DNA of 64,000 bases from Scortum barcoo (taxonomy: Eukaryota; Chordata; Actinopteri; Centrarchiformes; Terapontidae). This document shows positions 11,059-24,560 of the stretch, piece by piece. The notes under the pieces are model-generated. The model did not search any database and had not been told where the DNA came from. It was given only the letters and a program-made list of their open reading frames with translations. The position numbers were made by a program, and so were the translations under genes. The stretch's first letter is position 1, and every line of letters starts with the position of its first letter. The DNA is taken from NCBI GenBank assembly GCA_023238725.1, contig CM041546.1:8853983-8917982 (forward strand), in the 5' to 3' direction.

Positions 11059-13573
11059 AATAAACTAAAATAAAAATGTACTTTTTAAAAAATTAAATTA
11101 GGTGTTTTTACAGCTGAGTAGAAAAACCACGCATTACATTGTCTATTCTATTCAAGATTTCCAGTGATGCCGCATGGATGCCACCAGGACCCCGAAACTG
11201 AAGCAGCTAAATGGAATTCAGCCGTCATTCGTTTTATTACTTCCACTTGCGTTTTCCTGCTGTGACATGTCAAAACGCTCTGCTCCACCAACAGTGCTTG
11301 TTTTTTTCCAAATTTAAAGACTGAGTATCTCGTTGTGTTGAAACTCACTGGAATCGTTTTTATGCTACATAACATGAGGCCTGGGATTGTTGTGCCTCTA
11401 AAATCTGAAAGTTGGTGGTTCACACTGACTGAATGAATGTAATTAACAGAGAAAAACACTAAATTTTGCGACACTGACAAAAGAAACATTTAACAGTACT
11501 TGATTGTTAGTGATTTTGTGGAGCACTTCACTGTTTAATGTCTGTCTTTATCTGTAAGGTCTTTGGTTGTGTTTGTATTTCCTACACCTAATTTCAATTG
11601 AAAAATATAGTCAATACAGTCAATATCTGATGTATTTAATAAGAAGTGTCACAGCTCATACTGATCAGACATACTGAATCTGACCATCCCAGTTATAGAA
11701 AGTTTGTTTGCATGGCTCTCCACAAATATGGGATGAAAACACAATCAATCCTCAATTAAAATGAAATTCAAACAAATGAAAAACAAAAGAAATTGTTGAA
11801 AATCTTTATTTCTAAAATATGCAAATACAAACAAGGACAAAAGTATGAAAATATAAACATCTTTTTCCCTTTTGCAAAAAACATTTGAGATGTTAAGGCA
11901 TGCGGAGGCTGACTTTCCAAAGATAACTCTTGTGCTAATGTGAGTTTTTGAAAAGGTCCCATGAAATGGAAAAAAATGGCTTGTGTGTCCCTGGGTGTGT
12001 TGTTATGGACACGTTTTTGTTTTTAAAAAAGTTATTGTTGCATATTTTTACATTAAATCCCTTTCTCTTTGTTTAAAGTGTCGAGTTTGTTATTTAAATA
12101 ACTTCTCCTGCACTCAGAGCAAATATAAAATTCATTCCAGGACAATGTGATTGGTGACTTCGGGGTGATCCAGCCAGCCCCTCCCACCATCATCATCGTC
12201 ATCACTATGTGGGATTAAAAACATGTCCCTCCTCCACCAGCAGAAGGATCCTTAATGCTGTCTTCTTTGAAACACAAACCACAGGAGGAAACTATCTAAA
12301 AGCCACTTCATGGGACCTTTACACATTGTGGAAGTTTGCTCACATTAGCATGTTGTTACAGCAACACATTCGGAGGACTCACTGAGTTGTCAATGCAAAC
12401 AGAAAAAAAATAAATACTGAAGATTAATACTGTTTCTCAGTCATACCTTTATCTAACAGTTAACCATCAGACATCATCAACCTGAAGTGTACAGTATGCT
12501 GCGAAGTTATTAATCTGCAAACATCACACAGACTAAAGAGTTTCAACTAACTTCATTTATCAAACAGAAACAAAAACAAACAACAAAAAAAAAAAAAAAA
12601 AAAAAAAAAAATTGTGTAGGGACCACGAGCTCTGTGACGTGGCCCAAAGTGATCTGCTACATTCAGAGTCAGGGAATGTATCGACTATCCTACTGGTTGA
12701 TAACGCTGAGAGAAAAGGTCATGTTGGAAGAGTCAGCTGCAGAAAGCCCTTTGTGTGTGGTTGGTCTAAAAATGAATTAGCATCGTGGGTTGCAAACGTG
12801 ACAGAAAGGCACATGTTGGTGTTCGGTCAGGACGAGGCCCACAGTGGAGAGAAGCGTTCACAGACATTCATGGACTTGCCCGACTGCTTCGACCGGAGTT
12901 TCTTTGGTAACACAACTGTTGGGAGGCCTGTTGGTGTGAGAAGCTGATTTGGTATGAAACACACAGTCGTCAAGTTTTATACCTCACAGCAGAGAGAGAG
13001 ATGTTACGGTGTTCACCATTTTAAATAATGGCACGTTAGTAACATTTCCTTGTAAAGTCAGTTAAAAGCACAGGTTAAAAATATTTCCAGTTGATTGTCA
13101 ACCACTTCTTGAAAAAAATTCCCCTCAAGAGGGAAATCAAGATTTAAATAAATTATATTTGTGGGACTTCTACACAAATAGTTTTCCATTAGAGTGGAAC
13201 GAAAAGTATAAGACTGTTCGGTAACTGACAGTATCATGTCATCATTAAAAAAAAAAAAACACACACACAATGCTTAAGGAACAAGTATTAGAGGTAAGTT
13301 ATTTTTCCGTTAGCCCTTGGACTGAAATAGATGAACTCAAAGGGGGGGTGGGGGGGATCTGAGCTACAGGCAGGCGGCTTGAGAATCGACGCACAGTCAG
13401 TCGAGAGAAGTAGAACCTAAACCATTTGGGCTTTCCTCTGTCCTCGTTTTAAGTAAATTAAAACTCAGTCCTCTGTCTGACATTCAGTAACTGAGAGACG
13501 TTTCTCCCGTTTTAGATGCTTTGGAGTTGGGGTGGGGCTTGCGTAAGTTTCTCCCATCACCTGGGTGGCAAGG
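11059..13573. other. Convergent ubxn11 / cep85 intergenic and 3' UTR region
   Basis: No coding exon is recognised. ubxn11 ends at 11058 and cep85, on the opposite strand, stops at 13574. A minus-strand AATAAA (plus TTTATT at 11805-11810) would give cep85 a 3' UTR of about 1.8 kb. A pure A-run of about 25 bases lies near 12585-12610 and a G-run near 13338-13358. The 111-codon open frame at 12612-12947 has no features I recognise. Confidence 0.45.
11805..11810 (-). other. Candidate cep85 polyadenylation signal
   Basis: AATAAA on the minus strand, about 1.77 kb downstream of the cep85 stop and the first strong signal seen in that direction. Use is inferred. Confidence 0.4.
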
Positions 13574-16500
13574 TCACTGGGTGATGCAGTTCTCTCCCAT
13601 GTCCTGTGCGTAGCGGTCCAGTATTACATTGCGAAGTTCCTCGACGTCTCGACGGAGCTGTTGAGCTTCGACCAGCTTCTTCTGCAGCACCTCTGGACTC
13701 ATCCAGTCCTCGGTCTGCTCTGCCACTGGTGGGGGCGCTGCAGAAACAAAAATAAAGATTTTGATTCGTCTACAAATCCCCCCCGCTATTAATTACGTCA
13801 AAAGAGTAACCTAAACTCTGCTGTCAAGAGTAAAGTGGTGCCTACATGTGAGACCGAGCAGCAGGGAGAGGTTGGGGTCTTGTCCCTGAGCTCTTTGGGT
13901 CAGGATGCTGCACAGGGAGCGCAGGTCACTGAGGCAGGACGCGATCTCTGCATGCAGCTTCTGAGTGAGGCGAGCTCCAGCCGGCTGCAGGGCAGAGGAG
14001 GCCTGGCTAGTGCTCCTCTGCTCCGGATCACTCATTTGCTCCTGTAGGGTCAGATTCTGCTCCATCAGTTCCTGGTTCTGGGCCGATAGCTGAAACACAG
14101 TAAAGTCCAGCGTCAGGGGATCTCAGACCAGGTTCGTTAAGGACTCCGAGTTTCTCTGTGTGACATACTAAGAAACAGGATCTTTTTTTTGTTGGAGTCC
14201 ATCTCACCTCCTTCATGGCTGTGTGGAGCTCCAACACATTTTGTTCTTTGGCCAACACCTCTTCTCTGAGAGCCTGAGAGCTGCTCTCTTCCTGAGATAT
14301 CTGCTCTTCCAAAGCCTGCAGACACAAACAATCAATGACTCACAAATGTTAACAGATTACAAAACAGTAAGTGTACAAATCATTTAGACTCATTGTGAAG
14401 AGATAAAACACCTGGATCTGAGAGCCAAGCTGTTCCATCATCCGGTGCTGCTTCTCAATGACCTGCAAAAAAAGAAGAACTGAGCTTTAAAACATTAACC
14501 TCCTACTCAGAGATGATGCAACTATCAGCTCCTGCTCCTCTTTCATTTTAATATTGCAATAAATAAATAAATAAATTGCATTTCTCTTTCCTGTTCTCTG
14601 GGACTGGGAGGTTGTGATCTAAGTTTCATGAGAGTAGTGTGTGTAGCTGTGCCCTGAAAACAGAGCAAAACCACACTAACAAATACCGCTTAGAGAAGAT
14701 TGAAAGTGTTCTACCCTTTGATGGAGAGTCTGCTGTGACGCGCTTTAACCACAATACACAAAAACTTCCTTCCAGAGAAACGAACACTTCTCGTTGGTTC
14801 AAATTCAAACTGAACGCGCTCTTCCTCTGAGCTCTCTCAGTCAGATCAACTTTTTAAAGCAGAAGTAATTTGGGCTCAAGCTTATAAATAACAAAACTAT
14901 AATTGGATTGATTAAAATTAAGAGTTTATGTGCTACAATATGTAGGAGAGGTACATTTAACAGGTACCAGTTTTTACTTGTTTTCTTGGTATTCTGGGAG
15001 TTGCTTTACTTGCTTAATGACATTACTGACAAACAGGTCACAGGGATTAATTGGAAAATGCCACCAATGTATTAATAATGCATTTAGTGATGATCTTTTA
15101 CCTTAGCCCCACTTCAAGAATAAAAGAAGTATTAAAAAAAATCTGCCCTTAAGTATTTTAAATACCCAGAGGAGTTTTTAAATGAGTGAACACACACAAA
15201 CAAAACACAATAACAACAACAGACCTTTTTCAGTCTCTGCTGCTCCTCCTTTAGGGCGTTGTTCTCTCCTCTGAGCCTCTCAATATCCAGAGAGGGCAGT
15301 CTGGCTCCGTCCTCGAGGCCCTGCTGTACCCGCTGCTGCATACTGACCGAGACAAAAATAAAATAAAAAAAAAACACAGAGCTCTCATTATGCTGTGGAC
15401 AGTTTATTATCGTTTGAAGTAACATGCCCACGGAGAAGCTGGAACGTTGTTGTCTGACAGTGAGCGTGCATACTCTGTAATGGTGGTCAGCAGGTCTCTC
15501 TCCTTGCGTTTCTGCTCTTCCAGCTGTGCGTCTTTTTCCCGCAGCTGTGAGCGCGTCGTCTCTACGGAGGCCTCCATTTCTCGTACTCTCTCTTGGAGCT
15601 CAGCTGCATGATGTTCGGCCTCTAAAAGCTGATGCAGAAAACAAAGGTGTGATGATTTACACATTTTGACCCAAGCAGAGCAGACCCCTTAAGAGTGGAT
15701 GAAAGTTTGAGCAGAGCTGTCCGAACCTGCTTGTTTTGGCTCTGGTAGTCCTCTAAGGTGGGCAGGTCGGCCAGATAGCGCTCCAGAGTCTCAATACGCT
15801 GCTGGTTCTCTCTCTTCAGCTCCGACTCCTTCTGACACTTCTTTTTCAGGTTGCTGATGTGCTTGTCTCGACTGCGAATCTGCGCAAATGAGTAAATGCG
15901 GGATAAAGTGCTTGAAAAATAACAGTAGGTGCTACACTCATTCAGAAACGTACGGCAAGGGAGAAAACTCAAAGTGAAAACGTGTGACAAACTGTTCCTA
16001 CAAACACCATCGTCATGTAGGCCTCGGGGAAGCCGCTTCAGCATAGTTCTTTCATCTTCTTCTTTGAAAATGACTAAGTGAACTTATTAAGCTTACAGTT
16101 ATACGCAACATGTTGGATCTATTTATGCTCTGAGCTAAAAGGTGATTTTATCAATGGCAGCTCATGTGGGGAGAGAAATTTCCTTTGCGTTCCCTGTGTG
16201 TTTTGTTTCTATAATATTTGTCTGAAACTACTGTGGCGTGAAATTTGACAGGGTTTTAACACCTTCTCTTAATCATACACACACAGTACAGAAATTGCTG
16301 TCAGCCATTAATTGCCACTAAAATAGAAACACAAAGAACGCTTTGTAAGTTGATAGCATCATTCAAACTTCTCCGCGCCTTTTTTTCCATATTACTGTGT
16401 TTTGTTTGCTCGCAGCACTGTAGGTTAGGAAGGAAGCACAAACCCTCTCTTCCTGTTTCTTCATCTCCTCCGCGTGTCTCTCACAGGTCTCCTTGAGGCT

Positions 16501-19500
16501 CTCAGTCAGTCGGCGTGTCTCGGCCTCGACGGCACCTAGTCTGCGCTCTGCCTCTGCTTTTTCCAGGGCAGCACAGTCGGAGCGCTCGGCAAACTGCGCC
16601 CTCAGGAACACGTTCTCCCTCTGAGCCTCCTGTGTACCCAATATGTGACACGAAAAGTTTCAACGACGGTTCTTGAGGGCAAATTGGAGGATGACGGTGT
16701 AACACAGGGCTCTCAGTGTAGGAGCTGGTGAATGTTTCCACTAACCTGGAGACGCAGCATACACATATCACTGTAAGAAGCTCCTCGGCCCAGGAGGGCT
16801 CCGTGGACTTGCAGCTCGCTTTCCCTCAGACGCTGCTCCAGCTGGGCCATGTGCTGCTTTTGTCTGCAACATGAACAGATCCAACATCATCAACACGAAA
16901 ACAATACAGTCAGAAACACTGTGGCAAAACAATCTGTTTACAGCACTGTATAGTCTCTGGGGTTCATGGGACAAACATGAATATTTAAATACTATATTTT
17001 TCTCCCATTGTATTAAATCCTTTTAATAGTCAACTATTTTAGTATTTTGTAAGACAAAATATTATGTTCTTCAGTAAATAAAAGACTAAAAATAATCCTA
17101 TACTATAGTAACAACAATACAACACTATCACGAAGCATTAAGAATTTCATTATTGTCAAATGAAATGAGAACAGTAACATTATTATGGACACTTGCCTCT
17201 CGATGATGAGCTCCTTCTCCTTTAGCAGACTCTCGCTGGCTTTGACCAGAGCGTCCCACTTGCCAGACTCTGAGTGAGTAGGCGTTGAATACAGAGACGG
17301 GTACTGACCCACTCCAGCGCTCATTAACTGCAACAGAAAGGCAAAAAAACATGCGAGGGTTAAACCTGCACCATGTGGAGAAAATAAACAATGGTAATGA
17401 GAGATACAAAAATGTACAAATATAGAATTTTAACCCCGGAAAATAAATGAACCGCGTGACATCCTTCCACTTTTAATCAGGACAATATAAATAGTGTATA
17501 GTGCATAATGCAATAAAGGTGTTGACAGACACAAAAATAGCTGCACAAAATAAACCGCAAACACCTCAGGAATCACTGCTAGCCTTGCTTAGACTGACAC
17601 CTGATCTAATTATTCTTACACTGCAGCAGTCACCTGACAACAGAATCATAGACTCTGAGAAATGTTTGTGTTTTATTGTGCCCTGACGAAAACATTCAGC
17701 ACCATGAATGTTTTTAACGAGTGAATGATGCCCTCACAACTTCATCAGCTGATTTTTTAGTTTATGAAAACGTGTTTGAATGGGAAGCATAACAAAAACT
17801 CGCATGAAGTTCAACGATTTCTTCATCCAGTAGAAACCCTGGTGGTTCTGATGGGATTATGCATTTATATATTCTGCCCAGTCTAAGTTTCGCAAAAAAC
17901 AGAGAACTTTTTTTCAAAATTGTGTTTAAGTGATAAAGTGTCAGCACAGAGTAAGTAGAAGTGGTCAGCATTTGCCAAGGAGAGAAACATTTGTTAAAAA
18001 CACTGCTGAATTTTCAACACCTTTTACAAGCTGCAAAAGGGAAACTGCTACAAGTTGTCCAGTGTTGATCTAACAAACGATTTGACACATCCTGAAACAT
18101 CAATAAAATTAAATTTTGTTTTTTTTAACCTGACGCCAGCAAATCTTTTTCAGCTATTGTGATTTTGATTTTGCTGACTGACTTGACAAGTCCTGCTATT
18201 AAATAGGACAAGGCGTCTGTATGGCTTCAGGCTTTGTTTTCCAATGTTGACCTATATGTGGTCATGAACCAAATTTCTGGGCAGATTTCAATGTTCAACT
18301 GACTGACCTGCATGTCTACTCCACTGACCTTTATCTAATAAAGGTGCTCTCCTCAGAGAATCCACCTCTTCCTTTTAATAGCAGCAAAGACAAATTTGTT
18401 TTGCCAACCAGCGGAAGTATTGTGTGAAAGAGTGACATCAATGACTACCTTCTATTCACAAAGAGCAGTACTGAAAACTTTTTTATTCAGGATAAATGCT
18501 TACCTGCATTTGTTCCACTTGCAGGCGTAAACTCTCCAGTTGCTGCTTATGTTGCTGTTGTTGCTGCCAGCTGGACATTTCACTACATCTGTCCTGCCGC
18601 AATGGCTCATAACCCTTGGAGCCAGCATGCTCCCTTAGCAGAGCCTGTGTCTGCAGGCTGAGAGGGTTTGCATAAACTCCAGGAGATCCAGCAGCACCAG
18701 GCTGACTGCCCCTCTGATTAGAGGTTTCTGCTGTGCCGGGAACCCCGGGCCTGGCTTCAGGCAGAACCTTATAGCTGTGCTCCATGCCTCCTCTGTAGGC
18801 CTCAGACACACAGTCTGAGGCGTCTCTAATCCCGGTCGTCTGTAATCGGAGTCTGACATCGGGGCATAACCCCCCCAGCAGCGCTGACTGATTTAGCGTA
18901 GGCTCCACAGCAGGAGTGTCAAACCTCTGGGCCTCATCCACTCGTGTGTGATCTGAAGGGAAAAGCGAGTGGTCCAGCCCATTGACAAGGCTGCGGTAGC
19001 GGCTCAGGCAGTCTGGCTTTGGCCCCACTGGATCACCTCCCACACCGACCTGAGCATCCAAGTTGGGTGAAGACGCTGATTTGGAGAGAGATGAAGACTT
19101 TGAGGTGGAGCCGCTTGGGGTTCTGGACCCGGAGGAAGACCTATGACCCTCAAGAGAGGACAGGGAGTCCTCCTGGACACACGACGTGGGCTTAGAGGCC
19201 GGGGCTCCGGCCGTGGATGGCATGACATGTGCAGTGGGTATGGGGATCTGACTACGGATGGGCTGGAAAGAGGGGCTGCTGCTGGAACTGCAGAAATCTT
19301 TAAAGAGCAAAATGAAGAGAGACTTGTTAGAAATGTCATTACGTGTAACTCTCTCCCTATTCAATATACAGACAGACCTTGTTAAATCAGTGCAGAATAT
19401 CTAGAGCACTCCTGCAGGCCATTTCCTCTATTTTCAGTTGGTGATGTAAAGTAGATGCAGCAGGGTTTATGGGTGGCCTACTTTGATGATGAGGTGTCAC

Positions 19501-22500
19501 CACTGAAAGAATTAACTGGCTCTGACTGACTCAGCCAAGGGAATAGGCTTATAATAGTCTTAAACCAACACACAGAATAAAAGGTCTCTATTCCATGATT
19601 ATCAACAACAATATGTCGCTGTGTAGCAACAACTCAAGATAAGGCTTGTGTTGGTTGCCATGTAACTGAGTGTACATGCAAGACAATTACAATCTATCTA
19701 AAAAGGTCCTCCTATCATTATTCCCCTAACAACATGCTAAGATACGCACCCTCAGATTACCCCACAGAGTACACACCCAATCGGCTCCATTAAACATGCA
19801 CAAAAATGTTAACCGTCTTCATTTGGAAACCTCAGAGATCACATTATGCTTAAAAACAACGTCAGGAACACAGCACAGATCACCACAACCAACCAACAGA
19901 CATCTCCACGAGCCCCAACACTGCTCAAAGTTGCGCAATTCTGATTTCAACAGCATTACAAACCTGAGAGACCTGTTGAAGTCTGGAAATCTGGCATTCA
20001 CTCGAACGGAACAAACATGTTATTAGCTGGGGCATTTTTTCTAAAGCTGAACTGAGGTGAGCCGAACTGTGCAATGCCTTAAATCAAAACAAGAGCCCGT
20101 CCTCTGCATTTCTGGTCAGTACCAAATCAAAACTGCTGAAGCCTAGACTGGCAGCAGGTAGTGCCCAAAGCCGTATTGTCCTCTAACAGCCAAACCAGCC
20201 TGTATCAACCGCTGAGCAAACAGACACACAAACACACAAACAGGCGTACACAGGAAAGGTTAGGGGTATTTATAGCCCACCTCTCAAGTTACAGAGTGAT
20301 CTGTGGGTGCCGCTTATTTAAGCACCTTGCCTCCTCCCACTGTAACACATGTGTACATTCAAAGTCAAAGACTGAATAGTCTGCTCGCTTGAAACCACAA
20401 CTTCATTAAACCAGAAACTCTTCAAAAATAACAGGAGAATAATAACCAGTAAAGTGCTTACTTACTTGTTGAAAAGGCAAGAATATTGAAGAAACACCAT
20501 CAAGCTTTCACGAAGGTAAAACTTCAAATATAAAAGTAGCCTCCAGGCTCCACTGATTCATGACTGGCTAGAACAAGTCTAAACTGCTCTGTGAGAAGAA
20601 CATTTGCTAAATGTTTGAACAGACATTTCTACCTTTGGAAAGTTTATAACGTGATGAAAATTACCTGCAGCCGTTAAACAGAATGTTTTGAACACCCGGC
20701 AACTAAAATTAAAAAACAATGTTCATTTTTAAAAAAAAAAATGTCTTATTCTATATTCTAAAACTATTTATTTTTCATCCAAAGTATGCCCTACGGTATA
20801 TTTACAACAGGTCATTAGCGTGGCTAAATTTGGCTAATTGTCATGTTGCTTGGTAGGCGAGGCTGTCAGTTTAAGTGCCAGGACAAAGCCGGACCATAAG
20901 CATGCTCAACAGTTTTGACTAAACAAGTGAGGCCTGTAAACAGCTTTACAAGAAATATATCCACAATTTCACACACACAACACAAACATCTGGGTTGGAA
21001 AAAAACCAACAAATAAACATGCAAACCTAACAACTGGTGAATATTGAGAATCTAACACAGCTCGCACACCATTTGTTCAAATGTAGCTTCAAGGAATGTC
21101 GTCTTATGGGCCCTGAGCTCAGTGAACGGTGAGTTCAGGTCTTTTAAGATGAACACTGGATACCCCAAGACAAAGCATATTCACTTATTTAGAAGATATG
21201 CATCTACTAACATTACTAGCTGTTCTCTGCACCTTCTCTTTCAGGGTCAGTGACATTCATATTGTGACTGGAGGTGTGCAGAGCTCTTTTAAACCACCAC
21301 AGTGAGCAGAAAGAACTCAAATAACACCTCAATTTAAGTAGCAGTGCATGTAAAATGGACTTTATTTAAGGAAACATATACTTAGTGATTATGGATACTA
21401 ATGACACTCAAGGCTATCTTTACCCATACCATTAAAGATTCACTTCTCTGTTTAACAATTAGCAAAAGAAATCACGTGTTAAGGCACACATACATGTAAG
21501 TTGATGTTAATCTCAGTTGTTATGAAAACTTTCCAACTGGCAGCCCTGACACAAATACCAGCTTTGTGAAGCTCAAACAGTGTCGATACAGCTTTGATAA
21601 TTTTCCAGTCCATTATTTCATCGTGTTCCCCGTCGCTCATGGGAACATCCTCCCCAATGTGGAGGATACAGCGTGTCTGTTATTCTTTCCACTCTGTGTA
21701 TACACATATAAATATAGCACACACAAACACAACCACACACACCCTCTCCAGTGAGATTTCATATTTTCCCCAGTGTGATATTAGCTTAAAAAACAACAAT
21801 AGTAAAAAAAAAAAATGAATATGACATTTTGTTCCACAGGCAGGGTCCAGTTTCCATTTAGCAGTCCAGCCCTGGCATCCCAACACGCCGTCCTCACAAT
21901 TAACCTTAACACCAGAGACGTGCAGCAGAGCCTCGGAGCATTTTTGGCCGGGGCTTTAATCTACCCCGAGCACCCACAGCGGATCATGAATATTTCTTTC
22001 ACTCTATAAATAGCCTAAGAAACAACAGCACAAACGTGAAGACAAAGTCTCCTCAGCTGCGGCACTAATAAAATGGAGATGGGGGTCGAATCTACATTAC
22101 ATATTATACTGTCAAATCAGCTTAAACACCAATCCAAACGTATTAAGACACATCCTCCACTACAGTGTCCAGCACTGACTATAGAGAGTGCAAACCGGGG
22201 CGCCGTCACTGACAGACAAAACTTTAAAGCAGTGTTACACAACACACGCTACAGGCAGCGGAAGAGCAAGCAAAGAGTCATCACCTTCTGCGCTGTCAGA
22301 TGCTGAGGTGCCAAGACCGGTGTCCCCGCTGTCCGATGTTCCAGGCCGGCGTCCAAATCGGCTTTGAAACTTCTCTGACACAGCTGGTGTCTGCCACTCC
22401 ATGTCAGCGAACCGCGCTAATGTTCATGTGTGAGGCAGGACAAAGGCAGACAAGGAAAGGAGGAGATGACGAGGAGCGCTCAACTCACAAACGGTATTCG

Positions 22501-22567
22501 TGCATTTCCGACCAAGCGTCAACTTACCCGCTGGTTTAGATTCAATAAATCTCTGTGAGGTTGTCAT
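13574..22567 (-). CDS. cep85: Centrosomal protein of 85 kDa
   Basis: CEP85 is a centrosome coiled-coil protein known to restrain NEK2A and to bind STIL in centriole duplication. Thirteen coding exons (22528-22567, 22285-22416, 18504-19297, 17197-17327, 16746-16863, 16444-16629, 15727-15879, 15474-15628, 15225-15342, 14412-14462, 14208-14315, 13846-14089, 13574-13737) join in frame to 797 residues; human is about 760. Diagnostic blocks are EWQTPAVSEKFQSRF near 25, FQPIRSQIPIPTAHVMPST near 65-85, a Gln run (WQQQQQHKQQ) near 305, then continuous coiled coil from about 350: KEKELIIERQKQH, KKKCQKESELKRENQQRIETLERYLADLPTLEDY (split here), DPNLSLLLGLT, and the end QDMGENCITQ. The start ATG at 22567 gives MTTSQRFIES. 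The intron between 17197 and 16863 begins with GC, not GT. A 794-bp exon carries the Ser-rich N-terminal half. Confidence 0.95.
17191..17196 (-). other. cep85: Non-canonical GC splice donor in cep85
   Basis: On the minus strand the exon ends ATCGAGAG and the intron begins GCAAGT, matching the AG|GCAAGT consensus of GC-AG introns. Joining to the acceptor at 16863 gives IIERQKQH, which matches human IIDRQKQH or LLIDKQRKH. The GT two codons downstream cannot pair in frame with that acceptor. Confidence 0.75.
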
Positions 22568-24150
22568 TCCATACAAGACAAGGTCACCTGATAAAAATGA
22601 AGGAAAACATAGTTATATAGTAGAAACACTTAGATTCACAACTTGACAAAATGATCACAGTCAAAATTATTGCAAATGTCAAACAACCTAGATAAACTAG
22701 ATACCTGCACAAAAACGCCTTTCTTGTGTAATATTTTAGATTTAGTCATTACAGGCAACATTTTCCTGTAGAAACCACCATATCTGAACACAATTAAAAC
22801 AGATCCAAGCATGAACAAGGTCAACACAGATAAAACGAAATTCAATTTATAGCTAGGGCGGGAGCATCATTTATTCCTCTGTACCGTTTTTAATATTACT
22901 GAGTGATGTTTGCATGCATGCAATGGTTTTAATGAAGCAAACAAAGTAAAATTATATAGCAGGTAAAAAATCGATGTTTGTCCAAAGCAGAATGAGGTGG
23001 AAAATTATCCCACTGAATTATAAACTGGACACCCACAGGCTTTGGACTCGACAGCTGGTAGGTCCTGACTGATTTGTCCTCCTATCAAACTCATCTGCCC
23101 CCTCAAACTACCCCTCGACACCGATCTGTGCAGAAACAAAAATAACAACATGAGCACATGTCTTATGTCTTACATAATGTGTTACACAAACATGTACAAC
23201 CATGAGAGGCGTCAAGAAGCTCAATATTATTTGTGGAGAAGGAAAATCTATGTGTATATGTGTGTGTATATATATATATATATAAGTATTACCGCAGGAC
23301 ACCAGAGCAGCCTTGAGATTCAGCTTTAATCCTCTTCAGTGGCTTAATTCATAAAGGAAATGACTCGCCAACGTGACTAATCGTTAAATTGGATTTGTTA
23401 GAAATTTTGGGGATGATAGATGAATGCGGCAATCACAGCTACTGCGTTTATAAAATCTTTTTTTTTAAATGGTCACTTCTTTGAGATTTCTTCGCCTTGA
23501 TGTTAAATTTCGCTGCGATGCTCTTTGCAACCATTTCTAGCAAACCCACGACAAATCCGTTTCCGTCTAACGAGCTAGCTGTAAGCTAACACGGTTTGAG
23601 TTCACATTAAGGTAACAAATATTTGTTCTTTAAAACATTTCTACTGTTAAGATAGCTATGTGTCGGCAATGATGAAGATGTTGGTCCTACCTTTTGCTTC
23701 ACATAAACACAAAAACGCGGTGGGAAATCTCTGTTTGAGGCTGGAAACCGAGGTTGAATCCGGACCATCCGCTGTTGTTCCGCTAGCCGACTGAACAGAT
23801 GTCCGTTGACGACCCGGGGAAGACACAGCGGCCGCTCGTTTAGCGTCACAGCACCGCCCGCTTGAGCCAAAACGTTTCGTGTTGTCTGAGTGTCTCCTTC
23901 CTGTGAGGTCTGTGTGACCGCAGAAGGATTACATTTGCAGACCAAAGCCCCAAAACCAGACCAACAGTGTCGTTAAAAGACTCGGAGTGTCTTTTAATAT
24001 GTGTTGCTGCTGATGCAACAAAAATGCGACCGCCTTCATTCTGCCATGTGACCAACATCCGCCTCTGGCACACAAAACGAACGCACATAACCTAGATGCG
24101 TTACTAGAATAACCTAGAAAATAAAAGCGCAGACACATAATCAACTGTTT
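22568..24150 (-). promoter_or_regulatory. cep85 5' region with probable untranslated first exon
   Basis: No coding sequence upstream of 22567 extends the protein. A good donor (AAAAGGTAGGAC on the minus strand, near 23690-23697) ends a moderately GC-rich segment at 23700-23950, the likely untranslated exon 1 and promoter. The open frame running through it (23607-23945) shows no conserved features and is probably 5' UTR by chance. A (TA)n/(CA)n tract lies at 23250-23285. Confidence 0.4.
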
Positions 24151-24261
24151 GGTGATTTATGTAATCAGACTACAACACAATAATTAGCTTATAGGTAATA
24201 ATTATAAGGTTACATGCAAATATTTTTGTCATATTTTTACAGAGGTGGCATATTGTATTAT

Positions 24262-24560
24262 ATTACAAGAATCTGATTTATTGCCATGTAGGTCTGTCTT
24301 TGTATGTTGGTGCATAACAATAAACACAGTAAGTACAATTCAGCAAACTGTACGAAAATGGGAAAGTGATTACTGCAAGCCAGAAGCATAGACTGAATGT
24401 AAAATAGGCAATAAAATATTAAAAATATCAATCATTCAAGACATTTATGACAATATGGTTGTTATTTAAATGAAGCTACTGCAAAGATTTGTGCTAAGAA
24501 ATGTGCAAAATGTCACAGTAAAGAATAGAGAATATTTGCAATTTGCAAAGATAGAGTCCA
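24262..24560 (+). repeat. Family-B interspersed repeat copy
   Basis: Contains GATTTATTGCCATGTAGGTC followed by TTGGTGCATAACAATAAACA and then A-rich sequence. The same order recurs near 25.62, 35.94 and 55.67 kb, with GCCAAGTAGG, CACATACAAGGAATTTG and GGTGCATAACAATAAA as shared words. No coding capacity. Possibly a LINE 3' tail; class not certain. Confidence 0.55.

Noticed and set aside
12612..12947. 111-codon frame following a poly(A) run
   Set aside because: Considered as a processed pseudogene because of the A-run, but no parent gene is recognisable and no target duplication is seen.
17186..17197. Alternative GT donor two codons past the GC donor in cep85
   Set aside because: With the acceptor at 16863 it shifts the frame and loses the conserved RQKQH; it would work only with a shifted acceptor.
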